A stretch of DNA of 64,000 nucleotides from UBA4416 sp038327195 (GCA_038327195.1 JBBQKU010000023.1:1-64000); one strand, 5' to 3'. Numbered from the stretch's first letter, positions 53,380 to 62,457 are shown. Numbers and translations are program-made. The notes: a model not told the origin generated them from the letters alone.

Positions 53380-55506
53380 ATGTCACAAATTGGAATTCAA
53401 CATTCGTTCGACTTAGGAGATGGACGAATTGTAACCCTAGAAACAGGGAAATTAGCTAAACAAGCTGATGGTGCAGTAGTAGTAAAATTAGGTAACACCA
53501 TGATTTTAGCAACTGTAGTAAGTAATAAAGATGCAAAAGAAGGAATTGATTTTTTGCCTTTAACAGTAGATTATCAAGAAAAATATGCAGCTACAGGTCG
53601 TTTTCCTGGCGGTTTCTTTAGAAGAGAGGCAAAATTATCGGACTACGAAGTTTTAATTTCTCGTATTGTAGATAGAGCGATGCGTCCTCAATTTCCAGAT
53701 GATTACCATTCGGATACTCAAATCATGATTTCATTAATTTCATCTGATAAAAAAACAATGCCTGATGCATTAGTTGGTTTAGCAGCGTGTGCAGCAGTTG
53801 CTGTATCTGATATTCCTTTTAACGGAATTATATCTGAAGTTCGTGTTGCTAAAATTGATGGTAAATTATGTATCAATCCAAACATTGATGAATTAGCAAC
53901 TGCTACTTTAGAAATGATTGTTGCAGCTACTGAAACTGATATTTCAATGGTTGAAGGTGAGATGAGTGAAGTTTCAGAAGCTGAAATGTTAGAAGCAATT
54001 AAATTTGCTCACGAAGCCATTAAAGTTCAAATTACAGCTATTAAAGAATTTGCTATTAAAGCAGGTTTAAAACCAAAACGTGAATATTGCCACGAATTAA
54101 ATGACGCTGATTTAAAAGCTGCAGTTTCTAAAGCTACTTATGATAAAGTTTATGCGGTTGCAAAACAAGGTAATCCAAATAAAAACGAGCGTAAAGTTGC
54201 ATTTAAAGCTGTTTTAACTGAATACAAACAATCGTTTACAGCTGATGAATTAAAAGACAGAGAAGCGCTTATAAACAAATATTTCCATGATGTAGAATAC
54301 GATGCTGTTCGTCAAGCTACATTAGATACTCAAATTCGTTTAGATGGTCGTAAAACTGATCAAATTCGCCCAATTTGGAGTGAAGTAGGTTATTTACCTG
54401 CAGCACATGGTTCAGCTATTTTCCAACGTGGAGAAACTCAATCGTTAACTACTGTAACTTTAGGTACAGGAAAAGATGCTCAAATGATTGATGGTGCTTT
54501 TTACCGTGGAGAAACTAAATTTATTTTACATTATAACTTCCCAGGCTTTTCAACTGGTGAAGCAAAACCTAACCGTGGCGTTGGTCGTCGCGAAGTTGGA
54601 CATGGTAATTTAGCAATGCGTGCATTATCTAAAGTAATTCCAACAGATACACCTTACACTGTTCGTGTTGTTTCTGATATTTTAGAATCTAACGGTTCGT
54701 CATCAATGGCAACAGTTTGTGCTGGTACATTAGCTTTGATGGATGCAGGTGTGAAAATAGCAAAACCAGTTACTGGTATTGCAATGGGTTTAATTACTAA
54801 CGATAAAGGACAATACGCTGTATTATCTGATATTTTAGGAGATGAAGATCATTTAGGTGATATGGATTTTAAAATCTGTGGAACTAAAGATGGTATCACT
54901 GCTGTGCAAATGGATTTAAAAGTAAATGGTTTACCATACGAAGTAATGGAAAAAGCTTTAGCGCAAGCTCGCGAAGGTCGTTTACATATTATGGGTGAAA
55001 TTATGAAAACAATTACTGAACCTCGTGCAGAATACAATGAAAATGTTCCTCGTTTTGAAGTAATTATTATACCTCAAGAATTTATTGGTGCAATTATCGG
55101 ACCTGGAGGAAAAGTAATTCAAGATATTCAAAAGAAAACAGGTGCTACTATTTCTATTACGGAAGTAGATAACGCTGGACGTGTTGAAATTTTTGCTGAA
55201 AAACTAGAAGATTTAAAAGCTGCAGTAGCTCGTATTAAATCAATCGTTGCAATTCCAGAAGTTGGCGAAATTTATGAAGCTACAGTAAAATCAATTATGC
55301 CTTATGGTGCATTTGTTGAATTTATGCCAGGTAAAGAAGGTTTATTACACATTAGTGAAGTAGATTGGAAACGTTTAGATTCTTTAGAAGGAGTTATTAA
55401 AGAAGGACAAGTAATTAGTGTAAAATACATTGGTACTGATCCTAAAAACGGAAAAGCTAAATTATCGCGTAAAGCAACAATGCCTAAGCCAGAAACGGCT
55501 GAGTAA
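53380..55506 (+). CDS. pnp: Polyribonucleotide nucleotidyltransferase (PNPase)
   Basis: 708 residues. Two RNase PH domains: the first has GRFPGGFFRREAK and ISRIVDRAMRP; the second has QIRLDGRKTDQIRPIWSEVG, GSAIFQRGETQSL and DILGDEDHLGDMDFKI, with active-site acidic residues. A KH domain (IIGPGGKVIQDIQKKTGATI) and a C-terminal S1 domain (YEATVKSIMPYGAFVEFMPG, GLLHISEVDW) bind RNA. Phosphorolytic 3'-5' exonuclease of mRNA decay. Normal length and order. Confidence 0.97.
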   Translation: MSQIGIQHSFDLGDGRIVTLETGKLAKQADGAVVVKLGNTMILATVVSNKDAKEGIDFLPLTVDYQEKYAATGRFPGGFFRREAKLSDYEVLISRIVDRAMRPQFPDDYHSDTQIMISLISSDKKTMPDALVGLAACAAVAVSDIPFNGIISEVRVAKIDGKLCINPNIDELATATLEMIVAATETDISMVEGEMSEVSEAEMLEAIKFAHEAIKVQITAIKEFAIKAGLKPKREYCHELNDADLKAAVSKATYDKVYAVAKQGNPNKNERKVAFKAVLTEYKQSFTADELKDREALINKYFHDVEYDAVRQATLDTQIRLDGRKTDQIRPIWSEVGYLPAAHGSAIFQRGETQSLTTVTLGTGKDAQMIDGAFYRGETKFILHYNFPGFSTGEAKPNRGVGRREVGHGNLAMRALSKVIPTDTPYTVRVVSDILESNGSSSMATVCAGTLALMDAGVKIAKPVTGIAMGLITNDKGQYAVLSDILGDEDHLGDMDFKICGTKDGITAVQMDLKVNGLPYEVMEKALAQAREGRLHIMGEIMKTITEPRAEYNENVPRFEVIIIPQEFIGAIIGPGGKVIQDIQKKTGATISITEVDNAGRVEIFAEKLEDLKAAVARIKSIVAIPEVGEIYEATVKSIMPYGAFVEFMPGKEGLLHISEVDWKRLDSLEGVIKEGQVISVKYIGTDPKNGKAKLSRKATMPKPETAE

Positions 55507-55531
55507 TTAGTTATTTATTGTATTTAATTGT

Positions 55532-55562
55532 TAAAAGGTTGCTATATTTTAGCAACCTTTTA
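55532..55562 (+). terminator. Hairpin terminator after pnp
   Basis: TAAAAGGTTGCTA (55532-55544) pairs perfectly with TAGCAACCTTTTA (55550-55562) across a 5-base loop; the U-tract is short. Confidence 0.75.
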
Positions 55563-55587
55563 CGTTAAAAAAGAAACTTTAATTAAT

Positions 55588-55618
55588 TTTGAATATAAAA
55601 GATTAAATACTATATTTG
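55588..55618 (+). promoter_or_regulatory. Consensus promoter of rplS
   Basis: TTTG at 55588-55591, exactly 19 bases, TATATTTG at 55611-55618. A perfect Bacteroidota promoter, giving an rplS leader of about 65-70 bases. Confidence 0.8.
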
Positions 55619-55639
55619 CCCTCCACTTTTTAGCCTCTG

Positions 55640-55654
55640 ATTGCATGGTGCAAT
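55640..55654 (+). promoter_or_regulatory. Leader hairpin of rplS
   Basis: ATTGCA-TGG-TGCAAT, a perfect 6-bp stem with a triloop, in the untranslated leader 37 bases before the start codon. Ribosomal-protein leaders often carry a site for their own product; this is a candidate only. Confidence 0.45.
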
Positions 55655-55691
55655 GAATGCCAAAAATGATAAATTTTAAAACTAAGAAACA

Positions 55692-56057
55692 ATGAGTTTA
55701 TTATTAGACTACGTAAAAAAGCAATTAAAAACAGAAGTTGCGCATCCATCATTTAAAGCAGGTGATACAATTACTATTCACTACAAAATTAAAGAGGGTG
55801 AAAAAGAGCGTATTCAGCAATTTTCAGGAGTTGTTATTCAACGTAAAAACGAAGCTGCTACAGCATCTTTTACAGTTCGTAAAATATCTAATGGTGTTGG
55901 TGTTGAACGTATTTTTCCAGTAGCATCTCCTTTTATTGATAAAATAGAAGTAAATAAAATGGGTATTGTTCGTAGAGCTAAAATATTTTATATCCGTGAG
56001 CGTACTGGTAAAGCAGCTCGTATTCGTGAAAAAATTCAAAAGAAAACAGTTAAATAA
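55692..56057 (+). CDS. rplS: 50S ribosomal protein L19
   Basis: 121 residues. FKAGDTITIHYKIKEGEKERIQ, FSGVVIQRKNEAATASFTVRK, GVGVERIFPVASPFIDKIEV and RAKIFYIRERTGKAARIREK are the conserved L19 blocks at the 30S-50S interface. Single gene with its own consensus promoter and terminator; it is not in an rpsP-rimM-trmD-rplS operon here. Confidence 0.98.
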   Translation: MSLLLDYVKKQLKTEVAHPSFKAGDTITIHYKIKEGEKERIQQFSGVVIQRKNEAATASFTVRKISNGVGVERIFPVASPFIDKIEVNKMGIVRRAKIFYIRERTGKAARIREKIQKKTVK

Positions 56058-56076
56058 TTTTAACTTTCATATAATT

Positions 56077-56110
56077 AAAAGCCCGATTAATTTTTTATTC
56101 GGGCTTTTTT
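56077..56110 (+). terminator. Intrinsic terminator after rplS
   Basis: AAAAGCCCGA (56077-56086) pairs with TCGGGCTTTT (56099-56108), followed by T. Confidence 0.85.
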
Positions 56111-56240
56111 ATGCTTGAAATTTTATGAGGGAAGTAAAAATAGATTAGCATATTTTTTTGACTCGTACCAATTAGTGTTTAAAAACATAATTTTATTTTA
56201 CTACTAATTAATAATTAATTCTTTTTGTTTCTTTTATTTT

Positions 56241-56478
56241 TTGGCGTGCCTTTCAGATCAGCCTGTCCCGATTTTTCGGGAGGCCTTTCTTTGCAATCTT
56301 TTTTCGTGCCTCAAAAAGGATTTTCATTCAATCCCTCACGCAATATAATTTAAACGGTGAATTTCAATTGAACCGTAAACTGCAAGAGGGATGCAAGCGG
56401 AAAGCTATAAGACATGAGGAACGAAATGTTTTAGACTTGAAGCGACAGCCCGCTTTGGCTTCAGCCAAACTTGCCCAA
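56241..56478 (+). repeat. Structured intergenic repeat, copy B
   Basis: 238 bp, the longest copy. Left end TTGGCGTGCC, a variable hairpin (CCCGATTTTTCGGG), then TTTGCAATC and TCGTGCCTCAAAAAGG. ATCCCTC (56331-56337) can pair with GAGGGAT (56386-56392). The final hairpin is TTTGGC-TTCA-GCCAAA (56454-56469); right end GCCCAA. Followed by a short TTA microsatellite (56480-56499) and copy C. The stretch 56111-56240 before it holds nothing I can support. Confidence 0.85.
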
Positions 56479-56498
56479 GTTATTATTATTATTATTAT

Positions 56499-56717
56499 TT
56501 GGGCGTGACCCTAAAGGGTCGGGCTTTCTTTGCAATCTTTTTTCGTCCCTCAAAAAGGATTTTCATTCAATCCCTCACGCAATATAATTTAAACGGTGAA
56601 TTTCAATTAAACCTTAAACTGCAAGAGGGATGCAAGCGAAAAGCGCTGAGACATGAGGAACGAAACGTTTTAGACTTGAAGCGACAGCCCGTTCTGGCTT
56701 CCGCCAGACTTGCCCAA
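56499..56717 (+). repeat. Structured intergenic repeat, copy C
   Basis: 219 bp, closely similar to B. Termini TTGGGC (56499-56504) and GCCCAA (56712-56717) are inverted repeats, extended by ATTATT and AATAAT outside. Left hairpin GACCC-TAAA-GGGTC. ATCCCTC (56570-56576) pairs with GAGGGAT (56625-56631). Final hairpin TCTGGC-TTCC-GCCAGA (56693-56708); relative to B one stem pair changed T-A to C-G on both sides. The 76-codon open frame running through it is a by-product. Confidence 0.85.
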
Positions 56718-56753
56718 AATAATAATTAAATTACTGAAATACTTCATAAACAA

Positions 56754-56789
56754 AAAAATCCCCTTCATAACAATATGAAGGGGATTTTT
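56754..56789 (-). terminator. Intrinsic terminator of dnaK (bidirectional shape)
   Basis: AAAAATCCCCTTCAT (56754-56768) pairs perfectly with ATGAAGGGGATTTTT (56775-56789) across a 6-base loop, just past the dnaK stop codon. Confidence 0.85.
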
Positions 56790-56805
56790 AAAATTTAATT
56801 CCTAA

Positions 56806-58710
56806 TTATTTTACTTCTTCGTAATCAACATCTGTTACGTTTTCACCTTTAGCAGAATCTGCATTTGCATTTTCAGCACCAGGTTGAGCGTTAGCACCAC
56901 CTTGATCATTCATTGCGGCGTGCATTTCTTGAGAAGCTGCTTCCCATGCTGCGTTTAATGAAGTTGTAGCAGAATCAATAGCACCTAAATCTCTTGAATC
57001 GTAAGCAGTTTTAAGAGCTGCTAAAGCAGTTTCAATAGTTGCTTTTTTCTCAGCAGGAATTTTATCGCCGTAATCTTTAATTTGTTTTTCTGAAGTAAAA
57101 ATTAAACCGTCAGCTGCATTAATTTTTTCAGCTTCTTCTTTTGCTTTTTTATCAGCATCAGCATTTAATTCTGCCTCACGTTTCATTTTTTCAATTTCTT
57201 CTTTACTTAATCCAGAAGAAGCTTCAATACGAATGTTTTGAACTTTACCAGTTGCTTTATCTTTAGCAGATACAGATAAAATACCATTAGCATCAATATC
57301 AAAAGTTACTTCAACTTGAGGAACACCTCTTGGAGCTGGCATAATACCATCTAAGTTAAATTGACCAATTGTGCGGTTATCTTTAGCCATTGGACGCTCA
57401 CCTTGTAATACATGTAATTGTACACTTGGTTGGTTATCGCTTGCTGTACTGAATGTTTCTGATTTTTTAGAAGGAATAGTTGTATTCGATTCAATTAATT
57501 TTGTAAACACACCACCAAAAGTTTCAATACCTAATGATAAAGGAGTTACATCTAATAATAAAACGTCTTTTACTTCTCCAGTTAAAACACCGCCTTGAAT
57601 TGCAGCACCAATTGCAACAACCTCATCAGGGTTAACACCTTTGCTTGGCGCTTTACCAAAAAACTTTTCAACTGCTGTTTGTATTGCTGGAATACGAGTA
57701 GAACCACCAACTAAAATAATTTCATCAATATCACCAGTTGATAAACCTGCATTTTTTAATGCTGTTTTACAAGGCTCAATTGTACGTTGAATTAAGCTAT
57801 CAGCCATTTGCTCAAACTTAGCACGTGTCAACGATTTCACTAAATGCTTAGGAATTCCGTTAACAGGCATAATATAAGGCAAGTTAATTTCAGAAGTTGT
57901 AGTACTTGATAATTCAATTTTAGCTTTTTCAGCAGCTTCTTTCAAACGTTGTAATGCCATTGGATCTAAACGTAAATCAATGCCTTCATCTTTTTTAAAT
58001 TCGTCAGCTAACCAATCAATAATTAAATGGTCAAAATCATCTCCACCTAAGTGAGTATCACCATCAGTTGCTTTTACTTCAAATACACCGTCTCCTAATT
58101 CTAATACAGAAACGTCATGTGTTCCACCACCACAATCGAAAACAACAATTTTCATGTCTTTTCCTTTTTTGTCCATACCATAAGCAAGGGCAGCAGCAGT
58201 TGGTTCGTTGATAATACGTTTTACTTTTAAACCAGCAATTTCACCTGCTTCTTTAGTGGCTTGACGTTGAGCATCGTTAAAATAGGCAGGAACTGTAATA
58301 ACTGCTTCTGTAACTTCATGTCCTAAATAATCTTCAGCAGTTTTTTTCATTTTTTGTAAAATGATAGCCGAAATCTCTTGAGCTGTGTAGTTTCTGTCAT
58401 CAATAACAACACGTGGCGTGTTATTATCACCTTTAACAACTTTATAAGTCATACGAGGTATTTCTTTTTGAGCTTCATCATATGATGAACCCATAAAACG
58501 CTTAATTGAAGAAATTGTTTTTGTAGGGTTAGTAATTGCTTGACGTTTTGCTGGATCTCCAACTTTACGTTCACCGCCTTCTACAAAAGCTACAACAGAT
58601 GGTGTTGTACGTTTTCCTTCGTTATTTGCAATAACAACAGGCTCATTACCTTCCATAACTGATACACAGCTATTGGTTGTTCCTAAATCTATTCCTATAA
58701 TTTTTCCCAT
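56806..58710 (-). CDS. dnaK: Molecular chaperone DnaK (Hsp70)
   Basis: 634 residues. ATPase domain: IGIDLGTTNSCVSVMEG (phosphate 1), VPAYFNDAQRQATKEAG, NEPTAAALAYG, VFDCGGGTHDVSVLELG (phosphate 2), ILVGGSTRIPAIQ. Substrate domain: LLLDVTPLSLGIETFGG and VTFDIDANGILSVSAKDKATG. The helical lid ends in a Gly/Ala/Asn-rich tail and DVDYEEVK, the C-terminal EEVD-like motif. It lies alone, away from grpE-dnaJ, between two clear terminators. No CIRCE-type heat-shock element was seen upstream. Confidence 0.98.
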   Translation of the reverse strand: MGKIIGIDLGTTNSCVSVMEGNEPVVIANNEGKRTTPSVVAFVEGGERKVGDPAKRQAITNPTKTISSIKRFMGSSYDEAQKEIPRMTYKVVKGDNNTPRVVIDDRNYTAQEISAIILQKMKKTAEDYLGHEVTEAVITVPAYFNDAQRQATKEAGEIAGLKVKRIINEPTAAALAYGMDKKGKDMKIVVFDCGGGTHDVSVLELGDGVFEVKATDGDTHLGGDDFDHLIIDWLADEFKKDEGIDLRLDPMALQRLKEAAEKAKIELSSTTTSEINLPYIMPVNGIPKHLVKSLTRAKFEQMADSLIQRTIEPCKTALKNAGLSTGDIDEIILVGGSTRIPAIQTAVEKFFGKAPSKGVNPDEVVAIGAAIQGGVLTGEVKDVLLLDVTPLSLGIETFGGVFTKLIESNTTIPSKKSETFSTASDNQPSVQLHVLQGERPMAKDNRTIGQFNLDGIMPAPRGVPQVEVTFDIDANGILSVSAKDKATGKVQNIRIEASSGLSKEEIEKMKREAELNADADKKAKEEAEKINAADGLIFTSEKQIKDYGDKIPAEKKATIETALAALKTAYDSRDLGAIDSATTSLNAAWEAASQEMHAAMNDQGGANAQPGAENANADSAKGENVTDVDYEEVK

Positions 58711-58820
58711 TTTATTTATGTTTTTTAAGTTTAATATTTAATTTTAATACTAGCTAGTAGTCAATGTTTGTGCCATAGCTATAATCATGGTGTTTTATGC
58801 CATAATGCCATAAAAAAAAT

Positions 58821-58856
58821 AAAAGCCCTTTTAAATTGTCATTTAAAAGGGCTTTT
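58821..58856 (-). terminator. Intrinsic terminator of the DUF4249 gene
   Basis: AAAAGCCCTTTTAAAT (58821-58836) pairs perfectly with ATTTAAAAGGGCTTTT (58841-58856) around TGTC, with a T run on the minus strand. A 16-bp stem. Confidence 0.9.
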
Positions 58857-58881
58857 AACTTAAATTTTGTCAGAAAATAGA

Positions 58882-60063
58882 TTATGGGCAACTAGTGGCT
58901 CTTGGTTTCCCTGATGTAAAATCACAAAATAAGAGAGGGAATGTACTTGGATGACAAGCAATTTTATCCACAAAATTAGAAATTAAATCTTTAGTAACAG
59001 AAGATGTGCTTCTACTTGAAAAAATACCAACACCTCCATTAATATTTGTGTAAAATGGTTTGTCTTGAGCTATTGTTGTTGAGGGCGCATTAACTAGTAA
59101 AAAGTCAGATAACGATTCTGCACCTGCATAAACAAAGTATTCCATATATAATGCTTTTCTGTTTTTTAAATTCGGAACAGTTTGCTTATTAATTTCTCTT
59201 TCTAAATTGGTGTAAAATTCGTTAGCAAGAAAATCAACTGATTTTATTTCTGGAACTTTTGCTAAGTCTGCAGTTACAGAATTAAAATTAAAATCAACAT
59301 AATGAAAAACTGGAGTAGTTGATGTTGATAAAGAATCTGAGTAATGAAAACGCATAACTACATCATAAATTTTAGCATTTTTAATCGTTTTAAAAGTTAT
59401 TTTTGGAGACGCACTTAAAATAGAATAGTCAATGTATTTACTAGTAGGAGTAATACCTGCACCAAATGTAATATATTGACCGTGGTTTGGAAAAGATGCA
59501 ATATTAGTAGGGAAATAAACAAAAGGCATTAGGTTAGAAGCAGAAGAACTTACACTATCAATCAGTACATTTTGAGAGGTCGCCATTTCTTCACCAGTTG
59601 AAGTTTTTTTAATTATTAATTTATATTCAATGTCTTGATAAGCATTTGAGGCATCAGAACGTCTTAATCTATCAGTTGTTTGCCAAAGTCTTTGAGTTTG
59701 ATTAAAAGTCCCTCCCTGAGTTGTTACTACAGTTTCTGTTAGAATTATTTCCTTTTTAGTTGTATTACCAACAGTTGTTAGTTGTGGAGTTGCATTGTTT
59801 TTGTAAAAGCATTGAAGTGATACTGTTAATTCTCCAGGTCCATAATTAATATCATTAGCATCTTGTGCAGATACTAGGGCGTCTTTATCATTTAAATAAA
59901 CTTTATTTATTCTGATATTTTGAACTGGTTGAGTTGCATCTAATATCCCATAAACTGAAACCATTTCTTTTCCTGGAGCCAATACATTTAAATCATTTTT
60001 ACAAGAGATAAACGCTACAGAAAGACAAATGATACTTAAAAAAGAAATTAATATTTTTTTCAT
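58882..60063 (-). CDS. DUF4249 family lipoprotein
   Basis: 393 residues. Signal peptide with lipobox FISC (lipidated Cys about 21). The next part, LAPGKEMVSVYGILDATQPVQNIRINKVYLN, is the DUF4249 start. The body is beta-rich. DUF4249 proteins in Bacteroidota usually sit next to a TonB-dependent receptor; here none is adjacent, so this one is solitary. Function unknown. Divergent from panB, about 105 bp apart. Confidence 0.8.
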   Translation of the reverse strand: MKKILISFLSIICLSVAFISCKNDLNVLAPGKEMVSVYGILDATQPVQNIRINKVYLNDKDALVSAQDANDINYGPGELTVSLQCFYKNNATPQLTTVGNTTKKEIILTETVVTTQGGTFNQTQRLWQTTDRLRRSDASNAYQDIEYKLIIKKTSTGEEMATSQNVLIDSVSSSASNLMPFVYFPTNIASFPNHGQYITFGAGITPTSKYIDYSILSASPKITFKTIKNAKIYDVVMRFHYSDSLSTSTTPVFHYVDFNFNSVTADLAKVPEIKSVDFLANEFYTNLEREINKQTVPNLKNRKALYMEYFVYAGAESLSDFLLVNAPSTTIAQDKPFYTNINGGVGIFSSRSTSSVTKDLISNFVDKIACHPSTFPLLFCDFTSGKPRATSCP

Positions 60064-60168
60064 GTTTTTATAAATAAGAGTTGCAAGTTACGATTTTTAA
60101 GGGACTTCCAAAAATATTAATTAATTTTACCTTAATTATTTTAAAGCATATTAATATTCCTAAAACCT

Positions 60169-60984
60169 ATGTCAGTTCATAAAGAGGTAAAAAAAGTAAC
60201 AACCCATCAATTACAGGAAATGAAGCGTCGTGGTGAAAAAATAGCCATGTTAACTGCTTACGATTATACAATGGCAAAAATTATTGACCATGCTGGTATT
60301 GATGTGATTTTAGTAGGAGATAGTGCTAGTAATGTAATGGCAGGTCATGAAACAACCTTACCTATTACATTAGATCAAATGATATATCATGCATCTTCGG
60401 TTATTAGAGGAGTAGATAGAGCATTAGTTGTGGTTGATTTACCATTTGGTTCTTACCAAGGAAATTCAAAAGAAGCTTTAACTTCTGCCATTAAAATAAT
60501 GAAAGAGAGTGGAGCACATGCCGTAAAAATGGAAGGTGGTCGCGAAATCAAAGATTCTATTGAGCGTATTTTATCTGCAGGTATTCCAGTAATGGGGCAT
60601 TTAGGTTTAACGCCTCAATCTATTTATAAGTTTGGAACATACACAGTAAGAGCTAAGGAAGAAGAAGAAGCAAATCGTTTATTGGAAGATGCTAAATTGC
60701 TTGAAAATTATGGTTGTTTTGCAATAGTTGTTGAAAAAATTCCTGCAAAATTAGCCGAGCAAGTTTCTAAAATTACTGAAGTGCCAATTATTGGAATAGG
60801 AGCAGGAGCAGGAGTTGACGGGCAAGTGCTCGTTACGCATGATATGCTAGGTATGACACATGAATTTAGCCCACGTTTTTTAAGAAGATATTTAAGCCTT
60901 TTTGAAAGTATGACTGGTGCTTTTCAGCAATACATTAAAGACGTGAAAAGTAAAGATTTTCCTAATAGTTCAGAACAATATTAA
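60169..60984 (+). CDS. panB: 3-methyl-2-oxobutanoate hydroxymethyltransferase
   Basis: 271 residues, normal length. First committed enzyme of pantothenate synthesis: it adds a hydroxymethyl group from methylene-tetrahydrofolate to 2-oxoisovalerate to give ketopantoate. Motifs: MLTAYDYTMAKIIDHAGIDV, LVGDSASNVMAGHETTLP, VVDLPFGSYQ, AVKMEGG, GHLGLTPQS, IPIIGIGAGAGVDGQVLV. The metal-binding Asps are in place. panC and panD are not adjacent. The stop is two bases before hisS. Confidence 0.96.
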   Translation: MSVHKEVKKVTTHQLQEMKRRGEKIAMLTAYDYTMAKIIDHAGIDVILVGDSASNVMAGHETTLPITLDQMIYHASSVIRGVDRALVVVDLPFGSYQGNSKEALTSAIKIMKESGAHAVKMEGGREIKDSIERILSAGIPVMGHLGLTPQSIYKFGTYTVRAKEEEEANRLLEDAKLLENYGCFAIVVEKIPAKLAEQVSKITEVPIIGIGAGAGVDGQVLVTHDMLGMTHEFSPRFLRRYLSLFESMTGAFQQYIKDVKSKDFPNSSEQY

Positions 60985-60986
60985 AA

Positions 60987-62372
60987 ATGAAACCATCAAT
61001 TCCTAGAGGTACGCGTGATTTTGGGCCTGCAGAAATGCAAAAACGCCAATATATTTTTAATATTTTAAAAGCAAATTTTCAATTATATGGTTATGCTCCA
61101 ATCGAAACTCCTACGATGGAGAATATTGGGACTTTAACAGGAAAATATGGAGAAGAAGGAGATCAACTTATTTTTAAAGTTTTAAATTCTCGTATTCACG
61201 AAAGTAAAGAAGATAAAAAAGAATTACTGAAAAAAGAGTTTAATACATCGTTAGAAAAATCATATAATACCGAACAACTTACTGAAAAAGCACTGCGTTA
61301 TGATTTAACTGTTCCTTTTGCGCGTTATGTTGTAATGAATCATAACAATTTGACATTTCCTTTTAAACGCTACCAAATTCAGCCAGTTTGGCGAGCTGAT
61401 AAACCACAAAAAGGTAGATACAGAGAATTTTATCAATGTGATGCGGATGTAATTGGATCTAATTCTTTAATTAATGAATTAGAATTAATTGCCATGATGG
61501 ATAAATCATTTAGCCAATTAAATATTCCTGTTTTACTAAAATTTAATAACCGAAAAATATTAAGTGGTATTGCCGAAATTTTAAATGCGAGTGATAAAAT
61601 AATTGATATCACTGTTGCTATTGATAAGCTTGATAAAATTGGTAAAGATGGCGTCATTAAGGAATTAAATGAAAAAGGAATTTCTGAAATTGCTATTAAA
61701 AAATTAGAGCCGTTAATTGATTTATCTGGTTCTAACGAAAATAAAGTTGAGGTTTTAAAATCCTTTTTACAAACGAGTGAAATTGGAAAAAAAGGTATTG
61801 AAGAAATAGAGTTTTTATTGAACCAAATTAATCGTGTTAAAATTAAACATCTAAAAATTGAATTAGATATAACATTAGCTCGTGGTTTAAATTATTATAC
61901 AGGAACTATTTTTGAAGCAAAGGCAAATGCTGGCACATTTACTCCAAGTATTTTAGGTGGCGGTAGATATGATGATTTAACGGGCATTTTTGGATTAAAA
62001 AACATGTCGGGTGTTGGCATTTCTTTTGGCGTTGATCGAATTTATGATGTGATGGAAGAATTAAATTTATTTCCAGAAACAGTAAACGGTATTTCTACAA
62101 CAAAGGTTTTATTAACTAATTTAGGAAATCAGCAACAAGAAAAATGTTTAGCGATTTCTGAAAAACTAAGAGAATCAACTATTAACTGCGAAGTTTATCC
62201 TGACCCCGTAAAAATTGGAAAACAGTTTGATTATGCAGAAAAAAAACAAATTCCTTTTGTTTTGGGAATTGAAATGAATGAAAATGGAACTGAAAAATTG
62301 GTTTTAAAAAATATTCAAACTGGAAAAAAAGAAGAGGTTTCTATTGAACAATTAATAGAATTGTTGAAGTAA
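60987..62372 (+). CDS. hisS: Histidyl-tRNA synthetase
   Basis: 461 residues, class II. Motif 1 region PRGTRDFGPAEMQKRQYIF; motif 2 FKRYQIQPVWRADKPQKGRYREFYQCDADV; histidine-binding LARGLNYYTGTIFE; motif 3 GGGRYDDLTGIFG with GVGISFGVDRI; then the anticodon-binding domain (VLLTNLGNQQQEKCLAISEKL, FDYAEKKQIPFVLGIE). Two bases separate it from panB, so the pair is co-transcribed. Long enough to be a normal HisRS and not the shorter HisZ paralogue, which lacks the C-terminal domain. Confidence 0.97.
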   Translation: MKPSIPRGTRDFGPAEMQKRQYIFNILKANFQLYGYAPIETPTMENIGTLTGKYGEEGDQLIFKVLNSRIHESKEDKKELLKKEFNTSLEKSYNTEQLTEKALRYDLTVPFARYVVMNHNNLTFPFKRYQIQPVWRADKPQKGRYREFYQCDADVIGSNSLINELELIAMMDKSFSQLNIPVLLKFNNRKILSGIAEILNASDKIIDITVAIDKLDKIGKDGVIKELNEKGISEIAIKKLEPLIDLSGSNENKVEVLKSFLQTSEIGKKGIEEIEFLLNQINRVKIKHLKIELDITLARGLNYYTGTIFEAKANAGTFTPSILGGGRYDDLTGIFGLKNMSGVGISFGVDRIYDVMEELNLFPETVNGISTTKVLLTNLGNQQQEKCLAISEKLRESTINCEVYPDPVKIGKQFDYAEKKQIPFVLGIEMNENGTEKLVLKNIQTGKKEEVSIEQLIELLK

Positions 62373-62457
62373 GATTTAAAGTTTTTTCAATATTAATTAG
62401 GTTTCATTCAACCCATACAAACTATTGCATGCGTTAGTAATAGTGCGGTTGTTTTGG

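Noticed and set aside
56241..56717. Repeats B and C considered as tRNA or rRNA fragments
   Set aside because: Conserved ATCCCTC/GAGGGAT arms do not make a cloverleaf with a tRNA anticodon loop, and no rRNA block was recognised.
56499..56729. 76-codon open frame through repeat copy C
   Set aside because: It lies in the structured repeat, begins in the terminal inverted repeat and has no protein-like pattern. Neither copy A nor copy B keeps the frame.
58711..58820. Heat-shock operator (CIRCE-like) upstream of dnaK
   Set aside because: No inverted TTAGCACTC-type repeat is present. ACTAGCTAGT is a short palindrome only.
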